Shown here piece after piece: positions 1 through 12,009 of a DNA stretch of 64,000 bases. The stretch is from assembly GCA_027563935.2 (NCBI GenBank), contig CM050447.1, forward strand, positions 18,120,001-18,184,000, in the 5' to 3' direction. The notes under the pieces were generated by a model, which was not told the origin of the DNA, ran no database searches, and saw only the letters and a program-made list of their open reading frames with translations. Numbering within the stretch: position 1 is the first letter of the stretch; every line of letters begins with the position of its first letter. The position numbers and the translations under genes were made by a program. The stretch comes from Costus lasius (taxonomy: Eukaryota > Streptophyta > Magnoliopsida > Zingiberales > Costaceae).

Positions 1-560
1 TACGAACACAAATTTCTCTGTTATTTTGTAACAGCAACATTAAATTGTATCCTAGAGTCGCGACATAGGATACGGATCACGCTAAGATGATAAGAGAGGA
101 CTGGAGAGAGGAAAATTTTGCAGCTTAATTATTCTAAGTTGGGTACCTATTTTTCTTCTAAAAATATTTTTTTTTAATTTTTTTTATAAAATTAATTTAT
201 ACACCTTAAGTTATCCAATGCCAATGGTACTAATATTTTTTATAAAAATAAATAATATTTTATTTTTTTATATAAAATATTTGGATTAATTTTTTATTAT
301 ATATAATTTTATTTATGATAATATTAGTAGTGTAGAATGTGTAAATTGTTTTTATAAAAAAAATTTTATAGGAAAATGGGTACCCGAAATTTCCCAGCTA
401 AAAATTTTCTCTGAAAAATGTTGTGTGATGCACTCATGCTTCTTGTGCAGCCAAGCTACGTAATTTTAGCCGTCACGCACGCGGTCAAGCACTCATGCCA
501 AGTAGCGTAGGTAAGCGTCAGGTTTTGGTTTCCTTCTGGCTCAAGGAGGGGTTTTAGACG
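1..560. other. AT-rich flank upstream of OEP21
   Basis: There is no coding signal here. The first 400 bases are AT-rich with long T and A runs. GC content rises from about 440 towards the OEP21 promoter. Confidence 0.6.
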
Positions 561-562
561 CG

Positions 563-570
563 CTATAAGA
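563..570 (+). promoter_or_regulatory. Probable TATA box of OEP21
   Basis: CTATAAGA lies about 100 bases before the OEP21 start codon and is followed by a purine-rich (GA) leader up to the ATG at 667. The spacing suits a plant core promoter with transcription starting near 595. This is inferred from motif and position only. Confidence 0.55.
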
Positions 571-666
571 GGCCGGAGGGAAGGCGCCTACCGTCTTATC
601 TTCTTCTCTTCTAGGAGACTACGACTGGAACTGGAGAGGGAGAGGCAGAGAGAAAGGGAAAGGGAA

Positions 667-3600
667 ATGGAAAGCTCACTCAGATACGACTGTGATTCAA
701 AATCCCTCCGCATCCATGCCAAGGAGAAAGTTTTCCTCGCCTCCAAAACCCTACTGCAGGTTGGCCAATCGTTTCTTTCCTCTATTTCTCCTTCTTGCTT
801 CTGCACACCTTGTCGTCGCGGGGCTGCAAATTTCCGCCGAAAATCTTGGATAAACATGGGAAACTTTACGTTTGCACAGAAAGCACTTGTTATGTGTGAA
901 ACTTCCCTTCAATGAAATGTGACTGCTGCGGTAGTTTGCTCTTGCCAGATCATCAAATATTCTGCACCGGTGCTTCTGATTTCTGTATTGAGAATTTTGA
1001 TTAGTCATGAGATAGCACTTCCACTTTTTGCTCTGCGTTTGATTTTCTGTCAAGTTGCGTGGTAGATGATTATCGAGGATTCTGCAGAATGGAATAAAAA
1101 ACTTCATCTGATGTATCCTGTCAGGCTCATGGAGAAATAGACACGGTCTCGGGAGCTCCTAGTTATCTTGCCCTAATCCTTCGCCATTTCTATCCTGAGG
1201 TAATTCTTGTGCCCCGGGAATTTTGTCGGAATCAGCGAGAATTTCCAAGTAAATAGTTTTGCAGAACAGTATTTTGTGAAAATGTCTTTTGTTCTTGTCA
1301 TGTAGTTGTCATCAACGAGCGTGGGTGTAGGCGTTCAGCTCAGCAAAGATGACAAACTGAGTTATAGCGTTCGAGGGAAGATGCCATTTCCACTCCCAAA
1401 CAACGAATTGGTGGGCATAAATTTAAAAGGAAGATGCTATTTTGATAAGGAATTTAAGAAGGTTAGTGCAGTTAATTCCACGATCTGCCTTTGTATGTTA
1501 AGCTACTAATATGACCGCAAGTGCACACCTTATTGAAGTAATACAATAAATATCACTCCCACTAGAACCTAGACACTAAGGTGGAATCCACCGTGGAAAG
1601 GATGGAAAGTGTAATGAATCTAGATGAATTTCCACCCAACCGAACATAGCCTAAGTACTGATAATTTATGATTGTGTTAGCTAGACATACCAAGTGAATG
1701 AATTAAACTGTCCTTAAACAATTCCTAAAACAAACTGATCTTAGAGTGCACTAATTAAATACTAGGAAGAAAGCAATACTAATAAAATTTGGGACGAGGA
1801 TTTCAGCATATTAATTTCAATTGACAAACAACATAAATTTTTCTACTAATTAATTTAAAGAAGTTAAAGGAAATTTGGCTTAATTTACATGTAGTACATG
1901 TACCCCAACCTAATGTGAAATTAATATCCACTCTTGTAGCTTATTAATTAAACTTATTGAGTTCTATGACAAAATTGATCAGCCCAATTGAATTAGAATT
2001 AGTCTCATAAACTAATTACATAAATTTAATTATAGATTTCCAACATTGCAATTCATCTCTCTGTCTTTCTCATAATGTATGTAAATATTTGATCAGAATA
2101 TTACATGTGAGGTAGTGGGAGCAGTGGTGGCAGTGAAGTGAAAAAAGATGTGTGGTGGTAGCAGGAGAAGGAGAGGAGAGAAAAAAAATTCTGATATCAA
2201 GCTGACATGAAAAAGCGTGTTCATACATCAATGGAGATAAAAATTAATGTTATATAGTTGCTTTGACAGATATATCTAATACAAATCAATGAGGACTGGA
2301 ATACATAATAATGTTTTATAATCCTGGTAAAACCATAAACTATGAACTCTAGTAGGAGGAAAAGATGATCCACTAATTTAAGGATTAATCCATATCGACT
2401 ATCTGACTTATCCCTGATTGATTACAATCACATAATAAAACAAAAAATAATGGCACCTAAATTAATAATGACCAACACTAGTTAATTATACCACACTAAT
2501 ATTACTTAATTAATAATTAAAACTATCATGTTCAATTGTTGCATTTTATTAGTCCCAAACGAGATGAACCCTTTACTATCAATTCAAGTTTTTGAGAAAA
2601 GTCAGCTCAAATTTTCCTTTGTCAAGGTCAAGGTTTTAAAAGCAGTTTGTGTAGCTACATCTTTGAATAACGCTTCATGTATGCTTTGTTGAATTGCATC
2701 ACAATCACCCTTTGAAGGACTGCATATGGTCAGCTTAGCAGTTATGCATCTGCCAGCTCACATGACTCCATACATTTTCCTCTATCCATTAAGGAGCTCA
2801 ATATATTGCATCGCAATCACCCTTTGGAGGACTGAATCATGTCTCTCACTGTATTTCTGTTTTAAATATTATGATTATGGAATTTTGCTACAATTCTCTA
2901 AGAAAATTATCGTCTTAGCATGTTTTTGCATTAGCATGATCTACTTTGTTGGTGAGTGATAGAAGTAAATCATATGTATATTTTGTTATTCATCAGCATC
3001 CATAATTTGATGCTGTATTGAACTGTAGACACATTCTTAACATTCTAAATACTATCATTTTTATGAATATAAATATTTCTAAATTACTTAGACAATGACC
3101 ACATTTATTTCCAATTGCGCTTTTACACTCTATAATACCCTGGTTTAGTTCCACATTGGAAGTAGAAGAAGAGGTAGTATAGTATATATGCCTAGTAGGG
3201 TTACTACCCAGTTTGGGCTTATCTATTTTAAAAAATTGGGCCACATTGCTATCAGGCCCACAAAGTTAAAGAGTCCGTTTGTGTGGGTCATAAAAATAGT
3301 ATTAGAAGAGCAAACTTAGTCTTAAACATAGTCAAAGCCAATAGGAAAGAGCTCTCAAGGATGATGGAGCCGTCATTGGGTTGACCTCACATGCTGCAGA
3401 CCAAAGAATAATATTAATATCCCGGTTTAGTCTCACATTCGAAGAGGAAGTAGAGATAATATAATATATATGCCTTAGTAGGTTTACTAACATCGACTTG
3501 GGCTTAATAAGTCAGTTATAACACTGTATATGCTGGTAGCCAGACTTATTGCAAATCTCATAGTTTAATAGATAGGCTATTGCAAAACAAAGAATTCGAA

Positions 3601-5162
3601 ACAAAGAAAAAAAACTTAAACTCATAAATTCTAGTCAATTAAAAGCTAATAAACTAATGAAACTCATATGAAGCTCGGAGAATATGTTGCAAATGGAATT
3701 CAATCCTTCTTGATTAAGATAAAGTTCAGTCTTTCCAAACTCTCAATTAACTATTTATTCTCTATCCACCATATTTATCAATTTATCATTGTTCCTGATG
3801 TTACTTGTCTTATATTAATGGTCAGCCTTAATGCTATCAATAGTCTGGTGTTTCTTCATGCAATTTTCTATCTTCTGCCCTGACCAGAGTTTGAGTCTGC
3901 TGTTGGTGGAAGGAAATCATCATCTTTGATGGGGAACAACTTTTTATTTGTCTGATATGAGATAATGAGATTTTTTTTTTTGAGATATTAGGTACCTTGG
4001 TTTTCAATTTCAGCTCATACTGGTTTACCTATCCCATGTTGGACTGCTATATACCAGTATGTACATACATATAGTACTGGATTAGTACCAACTCTGTTAT
4101 GTACAGAGTCCTATACTGGTCCTATACCAGCCAGTAAGGATCAAGTTCTTAAACTATGCCTCTGATTGTCTATCACTTAAGTCAATAATACTGGGGTTTC
4201 CACTGTCTATTTTCATTGTAATTTCCTGTAATCTTTGATCAATTTACCCCTGCAGCAATTTCAATTTCTTCCTTCTCATCTCTTGCATACTACAGTAAGT
4301 TTAATGGATATTTAGCTTGTGTTTTATTGATTTGTTTTTGTGCTACATGCAACTTTTTAGCCAGCATTTAGTAGAAGGTTGTCTTTATGCCTTGTTAATT
4401 TTACAGATTATAATGGAGACTTGAGACTTCTTATTTATCTTTAACAATGAATTACTGTGTAGATGAAGCCAGTAGGAGGAGTTGAGTTGGCGTGGAGCAT
4501 CTTAAATTTCCAAAAAGATCAAGATGTGAGATTTAAAATAGGGTATGATTTTTTTGACAAGGTATTGATCTCTCTTTCCAAGTTGCGGGCTAAATGCTAA
4601 CTTGCGTGTTTGCCTCATTTTATTTGCATAGAAATCTAACCATATGTGAATTTCAATTTCATTAGCATTGTTTTCTGTTGAAGAAATGCGGTTGTATTGC
4701 AACTGCACGAGGAACTGTTTCTGTTAGCTATCTGATTTTTTTTTTTTATAAACTGATTACTTTATTTGGCAAGGTAGTTTCACTTGTATAAATTAACTCT
4801 TCTTGTAATATGGGGAAAAAAAGTAGGCAGTCAGGTGATCAGAAGTTTGCTTTCATGATTTATATTGTCATTTGCCTAATAATAATAATAATAATAATAA
4901 TAATCTTCTTATAGTTTAGAATTATACATTTTAAGTTCTGAATTGTGATCCACTGAAAGGAAGAAACTGTTATTCGTCTAATTAAGGTGTTACGATTACG
5001 CTATTGTAACGAGGGATGGATAGTCCCCATATAGAAAAATGTTGATTCTGAAGAAATTATATTTTCATTCGTATGCAGGTGCCTTACTTCCAGATCAAGG
5101 AAAATAACTGGACGCTTAATGCAGGCACCAATGGTAAATGGAATGTAAGATTTGATCTTTGA
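667..5162 (+). CDS. OEP21: Outer envelope pore protein 21 (chloroplast anion channel)
   Basis: Five exons give a continuous 168-residue protein: 667-759, 1125-1199, 1306-1461, 4463-4561 and 5079-5162. All introns are GT-AG and all junctions are in phase 0. The protein begins [20 protein letters not shown] and ends GKWNVRFDL, which I recognise as OEP21; the family is about 170-180 residues, so it looks complete. OEP21 is a small beta-barrel in the outer chloroplast envelope. The pea protein is an anion-selective channel for triose phosphates and 3-phosphoglycerate, gated by ATP. As expected for the family there is no transit peptide. The ATG at 667 starts the conserved N-terminus. Intron 3 is 3 kb and holds repeats. 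No frameshift or stop is seen. Confidence 0.93.
3132..3512. repeat. Pair of ~95-bp direct repeats (TRIM-like) in OEP21 intron 3
   Basis: Segments near 3132-3225 and 3414-3512 are clearly alike. Each runs from a GGTTTAG-TCACATT core through a TATATATGCCT block to a TTGGGCTTA block, about three quarters identical by eye. The spacer is about 190 bp. A weaker third copy of the core lies near 39635-39710. Short terminal direct repeats with a tiny interior resemble a TRIM, but I could not define TG/CA ends, a primer site or a target duplication. Confidence 0.45.
4878..4904. repeat. (TAA)9 microsatellite in OEP21 intron 3
   Basis: Nine uninterrupted TAA units lie inside intron 3, downstream of exon 4's splice region. 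The length is likely polymorphic. Confidence 0.95.
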
Positions 5163-5719
5163 TGCTTAAGAAGAAAACAGATGTTAAATTCCCGGGAAAT
5201 AGTCTCTGCATAGCATTTAAGTTGCAGGTAAATTTGAGTTCGTTTGTTAAATGAAATGTAAGATATCATATTCGATGCTTTCCAAGAAGAAAACAACGTA
5301 AGAAAGTGCACTTTCATTTGTTAGTAAATGCTGCTATGCGGATCATTATGTCTTTGATTTTTAAGGTCAAATCTTCCAGGCCCATTTTTATTCTCTCTTC
5401 CCCTTTCTGGTTTAATGGTAGATATGCATGCTGATAACTCGTTTACCTGGTAGCATATTGTTGGTGCAAATGGCAGCACTCAGTAAAACTGTAGGCAGAG
5501 CATATTGTTGGTAGCATATTCGATGTTTGATTGTTGTTTAATCAATCTTCAGGGATCAAAATATCTCAGTCGAGATTTGCCTAAGATTATTTATCCATAA
5601 TTTTTTATCATTTAAATTTAAAAGGGTACAAAATTTCATGCTAAATATCCACAAAACTGTTCTTTTATAGTTTGTATAGTTTTTATTTTAAAATAAATGT
5701 TTAATTAATAAAGAAATAG
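5163..5719. other. OEP21 3' flank, no other gene seen
   Basis: AT-rich sequence following the OEP21 stop codon. The first part should be 3' UTR. A phrase of exon 5 context (around GTAAATTTGAGTTCGTTTG) is echoed near 5225-5300, just after the gene. I see no further coding region. Confidence 0.5.
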
Positions 5720-6799
5720 GTCGTTATGGAATACTTTTTCAGGTAGCTGATAGGGATACACAATTTGTAGGAAATTTTTGGAAAACACTTTGTCCTCTCA
5801 TGGAACAAAATTAAAGTTCTCGACTACTTATTATCCCACATGAGCAGAGTGAAGTTGTAAATAGGACCTTAGGTGACCTTTTAAGATGTTTTGTTAGAGT
5901 TCATCTTATTGGGACATTAAGTATTATCTTTAGCTGAGTTTGCATTTAGTAATGCTATTAATATTTCCACTGGTCTAAACCCATGTTAGGTCATATTTGG
6001 TTATCAAAACCTTGCAGATAGATCTCATTCCACATCCAGCTTTTAATTGCATATATGAATCAACCGCATCTTTTGCCAAGCACATTTATGAATTGCATAG
6101 TAAAATTTGACATAAGTTTTCCCTGAGCAATAGTGTATACAAACAACTAGAGATAAGCATCACAGGCTATTAAATAGATCTTAGGCTACAAAATTTCTAT
6201 GAGGGAAATAGAGTGATGATGAGGATTTAGAATTGAGCGATTATCCCGTACCATAAAAAATGATATGATATAAGCTCTTTAGATTTCGTTCTCCAATTTC
6301 CATTTGCCCGGCCTGCTCCAAAGGCTTATTACCAAGAAGGAATCTCCAGTTACTTGAAAACACTTTCTTGATAGCTCTTATGTTGCTCTCCGGCCAACAA
6401 TGCAAGCCAAGCATCTTATTAAGCAACATTGTTTGTACATGGGAAACTCTACTTTCAAGCCAATGAGATCTTGGTCATCTCAGGTGATGTAAGCACAACT
6501 CCGACACCGCTTTCATCTTTATTCATCGAAGTGCGATTAAAATAGATTGTCTGGTTATCAAACACGAGTGCTTTTTCTTCTATGACAAACAAGATCTCTG
6601 AATTGGAAAAAAAGTTCTAAGTGATTCGTAATCCGGTAATGGGTGGCTAAGGCCACTGTTTGTGCCTTTATTTGTTTATGAGTAACAATAACCTATTATG
6701 TTATATCTGATTGCCACAATGTAGTTTTATTTGTTCCATATGTTTACCCTTCGTTATATGGTTACGACTCATGGTAATTTATGACCCTGGATAGCTAAG
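5720..6799 (+). mobile_element. Decayed Ty3/gypsy integrase relic (left part)
   Basis: Plus-strand translation in shifting frames gives integrase phrases typical of plant Ty3/gypsy elements: DRDTQFVGNFWKTL near 5750, a VVNR-like piece near 5850, then pieces matching the region after the integrase core around 6060-6240. There are many stops and frameshifts, so it is long dead. The relic is cut at 6799 by the young LTR element and resumes at 10152. From about 6300 to 6790 I recognise nothing definite. Confidence 0.65.
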
Positions 6800-8270
6800 T
6801 GTCACGCCCCAGTCGGAACGGTCTAAAAACAACGCTTATCCGTTGTCTCAGAGCCGTCCGGCGGAACACCGGAACGTAACTGCGCTAGGGTTCCCTGACA
6901 GAATCTCGTCCCCAAATTCGAAACCCTAGTTCCCGCTCAATTTTTCTTCCCAAATTACAATTCACTCAAGAAAAGGATTGGAAACCCTAACCCTAATTCC
7001 CAAATCAGGAAACCAAAATACCTCTTTTCCAATTTTGACCGAAGTCAAAATTACTATCAATTTATTCGAATTTCACTGTTCCAACTCGGCCGTCGAATCG
7101 TTCGTGATGACGTCACGCTGACGTCATCCGACGATTAATTCTTCGCCGCGAAATCGTTCTCCGGGTGACGTCTTGCTGGCGTCAGCGACAAATTCGCGAA
7201 TTCGAATTTGCGCCACCAATTTTGACTCGGCTCTGCTGACGTCTGCTTGCGTCAGCCGTCTGCGTCGTCTTCTTCCTCGCGTCCGCAGTCGTTCTGCTTC
7301 GTCCGCCGAGCACCGAGGTGCTCGAGAGCTCGCCGGAGGAGCGTACCAGCAAGGGGAAGACGCCCTCGTCTTCGCCCCCAGCCCCTCGTCACCGACCGGC
7401 AACCGCCTGTTGCCGAACCCGTTACCGCCGTAGAAGAACCGCCGCCAAGCACGAAGAACAGGGGAAGGGAAGTTGGAAATGAAGCTTCTTATTCCTCGAA
7501 TCAAGCTTACAAGCCCATCCTCTCAACGCCGACGACCACCGTCGCCGGTGCCCCTCTCCCTCCCTCGCCGGCACTGCCGGTTACAATCTCTCAAGCTTTC
7601 TCTCTCGCCTCGACGCTCGTCGTCGCCGGCTCGCTCGAACTCACAGACTATCCTTGTTTCGTCTGTGGGCTTGGAATGTGTGGCGGGCGACGGCGCTTCT
7701 CGCCGTCGCCGGTGGCGGCGCACCCGCCGGGTGCCGCGCCTGGAGGTCGCCCTTCGTTGCGCACCTCCCTCCCCCTTCGTCCGTTCGAAGGTCTGCTTCT
7801 TATAGAGGCGAGCTGCCGCCTCTCGTCTTCTCCGCGGCGACCGCGTCGCCTGCGGATTCCGTCCGCTTCGTTCGCGCGCGCCTGTGCATGGCTGGCCAGT
7901 CGTCTTCGCCTTCGTCCGCTTCTTCCGCAGCGCCCAGAAGACGCCGCCAGCCCCGTTCGCTCCCGATCCTTCCGCGTCCCGCGTCATCCGGCGAAGACGG
8001 CTTCCTTGCCGCGTCCGTCCGCCGAACTCGCCCGAAAACCTTGCGCCCGTCTGCTTCCGAGCCGCGCGGGGAAGGCGACCCTCGCCTCGCCTCTGGAGTC
8101 CGCGTCGCGTGGATGAAGCTCGAAGCCGAGGTCAACATCAACGTTCGATTTCGGCGTTGACCGGCCGAAATCACGTTGCCTTGGGTTTGGATCGGCCCCT
8201 TTCGTGTGGGCTTGGGCTGTGGCCCAGCCCAACTCGTCCTGGGCTGAACCGGCCTGACCCAGGCCTGACA
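6800..8270 (-). repeat. 3' LTR of the young element
   Basis: 1471 bp, GC-rich and CpG-rich, with TG...CA ends. It is the downstream LTR in element orientation, next to the purine tract. Long open frames here are by-products of base composition. Confidence 0.93.
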
Positions 8271-8680
8271 ATACTCCCCCATCTGATTTGAACATCGTCC
8301 TCGATGTTCGTAGAACGTCCTCCTGACGTTATCATCGAAGCTCACTGCTCCAGGAAGAGATCTCGCATATCTCTCTTCATCACGTGTCATAGTGCTTCGC
8401 CCAACTCAGTACTTATCAAGGTCACGTCCGTAACGCATCATCCACATCGATGCTCCGCTCAACCTGCAAGAACTGAGTTCACGTACTAGCGCACTGAATC
8501 TTCAGCACTCCGCCTGACTTGGCACGACTGGGTTCACACCATAACGTATTGTCCAACCCCTCGTGCCCCAGTCTACGTCGTAGCGCGCTGGAATTGCTCC
8601 TGCTGAGCACCTGCGTCTGCTCCATCTCGGATCTCCTTGATCCACCATGCTGCTGGATCACTTTAGGCTCTGATACCTGT
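8271..8680 (-). other. Interior of the young LTR element, non-coding
   Basis: 410 bp between the LTRs. On the minus strand it starts with the primer site and an ATG context matching the gag start of the 24.5-kb element (MVDQGD versus MVNQGD), then loses similarity to gag. The last 40 bases match the interior end of the other elements. It therefore looks like an internal deletion derivative of a gag-bearing relative. Confidence 0.8.
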
Positions 8681-10151
8681 TGTCACGCCCCGGTCGGAAC
8701 GGTCTAAAAACAACGCTTATCCGTTGTCTCAGAGCCGTCCGGCGGAACACCGGAACGTAACTGCGCTAGGGTTCCCGGACAGAATCTCGTCCCCAAATTC
8801 GAAACCCTAGTTCCCGCTCAATTTTTCTTCCCAAATTACAATTCACTCAAGGAAAGGATTGGAAACCCTAACCCTAATTCCCAAATCAGGAAACCAAAAT
8901 ACCTCTGTTCCAATTTTGACCGAAGTCAAAATTACTATCAATTTATTCGAATTTCACTGTTCCAACTCGGCCGTCGAATCGTTCGTGATGACGTCACGCT
9001 GACGTCATCCGACGATTAATTCTTCGCCGCGAAATCGTTCTCCGGGTGACGTCTTGCTGGCGTCAGCGACAAATTCGCGAATTCGAATTTGCGCCACCAA
9101 TTTTGACTCGGCTCTGCTGACGTCTGCTTGCGTCAGCCGTCTGCGTCGTCTTCTTCCTCGCGTCCGCAGTCGTTCTGCTTCGTCCGCCGAGCACCGAGGT
9201 GCTCGAGAGCTCGCCGGAGGAGCGTACCAGCAAGGGGAAGACGCCCTCGTCTTCGCCCCCAGCCCCTCGTCACCGACCGGCAACCGCCTGTTGCCGAACC
9301 CGTTACCGCCGTAGAAGAACCGCCGCCAAGCACGAAGAACAGGGGAAGGGAAGTTGGAAATGAAGCTTCTTATTCCTCGAATCAAGCTTACAAGCCCATC
9401 CTCTCAACGCCGACGACCACCGTCGCCGGTGCCCCTCTCCCTCCCTCGCCGGCACTGCCGGTTACAATCTCTCAAGCTTTCTCTCTCGCCTCGACGCTCG
9501 TCGTCGCCGGCTCGCTCGAACTCACAGACTATCCTTGTTTCGTCTGTGGGCTTGGAATGTGTGGCGGGCGACGGCGCTTCTCGCCGTCGCCGGTGGCGGC
9601 GCACCCGCCGGGTGCCGCGCCTGGAGGTCGCCCTTCGTTGCGCACCTCCCTCCCCCTTCGTCCGTTCGAAGGTCTGCTTCTTATAGAGGCGAGCTGCCGC
9701 CTCTCGTCTTCTCCGCGGCGACCGCGTCGCCTGCGGATTCCGTCCGCTTCGTTCGCGCGCGCCTGTGCATGGCTGGCCAGTCGTCTTCGCCTTCGTCCGC
9801 TTCTTCCGCAGCGCCCAGAAGACGCCGCCAGCCCCGTTCGCTCCCGATCCTTCCGCGTCCCGCGTCATCCGGCGAAGACGGCTTCCTTGCCGCGTCCGTC
9901 CGCCGAACTCGCCCGAAAACCTTGCGCCCGTCTGCTTCCGAGCCGCGCGGGGAAGGCGACCCTCGCCTCGCCTCTGGAGTCCGCGTCGCGTGGATGAAGC
10001 TCGAAGCCGAGGTCAACATCAACGTTCGATTTCGGCGTTGACCGGCCGAAATCACGTTGCCTTGGGTTTGGATCGGCCCCTTTCGTGTGGGCTTGGGCTG
10101 TGGCCCAGCCCAACTCGTCCTGGGCTGAACCGGCCTGACCCAGGCCTGACA
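8681..10151 (-). repeat. 5' LTR of the young element
   Basis: 1471 bp, almost identical to 6800-8270. It is the upstream LTR in element orientation, directly followed (minus strand) by the primer-binding site. Confidence 0.93.
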
Positions 10152-10570
10152 CTAAGTATTATCATCTAAACATGGAAGATTCAGTCCTTAACAATGGAGA
10201 TGAGGGTTACAAAGGAAATATGTTTTTATATCGTCAAAGAGTTGGTGGCAACGTCTATATGCTTGACCTTCCTTTAGGCCGTGTATACAAGAGGGGAAAA
10301 GCGAGAAAAAGTAAGGAAAAATTAATTTTTCTTGATTTATCGGAACGGACGGAAAAGTCTGGAGGGAAAATTAAAACCAATTTTCCTTGTTTTATGATCC
10401 GCCTGAATCAGGTGGATCACACTTGGAGAAAAAAAATTAAAGCCTTTCCTTTCTTCTCTTTTTTTTTCTTTCCCTCTTGTTTCCATATCGTCAAAGAGTT
10501 GATGGCAACATCTATATGCTTGACCTTCCTTTAAAATTGGGCATTAATGATGCGTTCGATATGGATTGCT
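10152..10570 (+). mobile_element. Decayed Ty3/gypsy relic (right part)
   Basis: Resumes the relic cut at 6799. Short translations such as NVYMLDLP near 10250 and YMLDLPLKLGINDAF near 10510 resemble the C-terminal part of gypsy polyproteins. A segment of about 45-50 bp is present twice, near 10230-10275 and 10487-10532, separated by about 210 bp of unrelated purine-rich sequence. Confidence 0.5.
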
Positions 10571-10888
10571 CATTATAATACCCACCCTTGAAGATTAACA
10601 AAGAATCTCCTTAAAGAAATAGCTTGGAAGCTTGCCAAGGAAGCTTAACTTCCCACATGAAGGCCTAACTTAGGGAATGCCATCTTAGATGATTAGTTAC
10701 TCCTATCTCTTGTGTGTTGGATATAGGATATGTAGAAATTAATAACACGAGGATTTCTAAGGAGGAGTTGCTCAGATTACCCCTAATCTTTTGAAATAGT
10801 ACCTTAACCACTATGCACCTAGGTGAATATCTCTCAATGGGGAATTGATGAAGACCCAAAACCACCACAAGCATGCTTGTATGCTATG
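10571..10888. other. Spacer between two retroelements
   Basis: AT-leaning sequence with no coding signal that I recognise. It may be the decayed 3' end of the gypsy relic. Confidence 0.4.
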
Positions 10889-10893
10889 CTAAT

Positions 10894-11920
10894 TGTCACA
10901 CCCCCGTGTAAGGTTCTCCGACGGACCTTCATACCTGCACTAAAATCCTAATTTTCGGTCCCAAATTCACTCCCAAAATTGATTTGGAACCCTAATTTTG
11001 ACCTCTACGTCGACCGTTGACTCGAACGTTCGCACCAAACTCGTGTCGAACGAACGCGCGATCGTCAAAATGTAGCTCGGATGCAAAGTATCGAACGCTG
11101 CTGCGTTCTTCCCCAACGTGCGTCACTGATGAGGATCGGCCGGAGCTCCCGGCGTGCGGCAGGGAGAGGACGCCGCTTGCGCCTCACCCTCATCCCTTTT
11201 TACCGGTTGGAAGTCGTCGTCACCACTAGAAACGACGAAGAATGATGCTGAAATCACCAAAACAGAGGAAGAAGGTCGGAGAAGAAAGCTTATATTTCAC
11301 CGGTAAAAGCTACAAAACTCCTCCTTTATAGTCGCCGACCCTTGTCGCTGACGCCCTCTTCCCCTCCCTCGCCGGTCGTCTCCCCAGACGCCGGTTACAA
11401 TCTTTGTCAAAGCTTCCCTAAGCTTCGCTTCTCATCGCTCGCTTGATGATGGAGGTCGATCACTCGTTGCTGGTGGTGTTGATCCCCTCGATCGTCCTCT
11501 CGTCGAATGATTTATAGAGGCATTGCTCGCCTCCAAGTCGCCTCCGAACTTCCCGTTGCGACCGAGTCCCTCGCGAGTTTCGTCCGCGCGCCTGATTCCT
11601 TCGTTGAAGCCAACTCCTCCATCACCTGCTTCCAGGTCAGCCCCGAAGATCTCGCGTTGTTGCAACCTTTGTTTCTCCGCTTCTCCCGCGTGCTGCCGTC
11701 GCTGCTTCGAGCTCGGTCGTCGTCCGCTTCGCTCGGTGAAGAAGAAGATGCGGTTGAAGCAACCGCTCCGCTTGTTGCGTGGTCAACAATCGTAGTGGAT
11801 TCGATTGACCGCAGATTGTGGGTGTGAAAGCGGGCTCTGCTTCTGTGTGTTGCGTTTGGGCCTGGGCCACCACCCAGCCCACTCCTCTTTGGCCCGGCCT
11901 GGTGGTCCTCAGGCCTAACA
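10894..11920 (-). repeat. 3' LTR of the gag-only element at 10.9 kb
   Basis: Minus-strand LTR with ends TGTTAGGCC...GTGTGACA. It contains about 84 bp near 11100-11190 that is missing from its partner. Confidence 0.9.
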
Positions 11921-12009
11921 ATTCTCCTCCGCCCAATTTGGACATCGCCCTTGATGTTAGTTATGAGCGTTTCTTTCGCAACCATCACCCCGATAAATCC
12001 CATACGACA

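Larger units (their letters stand above)
6800..10151 (-). mobile_element. Young non-autonomous LTR retrotransposon with 410-bp interior
   Basis: Two 1471-bp LTRs (6800-8270 and 8681-10151) flank a 410-bp interior. The element reads on the minus strand: LTRs run TGTCAGGCC...CGTGACA, a GGTATCAGAGCC tRNA-iMet-type primer site lies at 8667-8677, and a purine tract (GGGGGAG) abuts the other LTR at 8271-8280. The target duplication is CTAAG (6795-6799 and 10152-10156). I found only four mismatches between the LTRs, so insertion is recent. The interior keeps the first codons of the gag gene of the related element at 24495-30592 but no gag body and no pol. It must have moved using proteins from another element. 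A TATA motif (CTATAAGAAG, minus) is near 7798 and 9679. Confidence 0.95.

Noticed and set aside
7247..8390. Long open frames (up to 289 codons) on both strands, duplicated at 9128-10169
   Set aside because: They lie inside the two LTRs of the young element, are Arg/Ser/Pro/Ala-rich on all frames, and come from high GC with few stops. No domain or start context.
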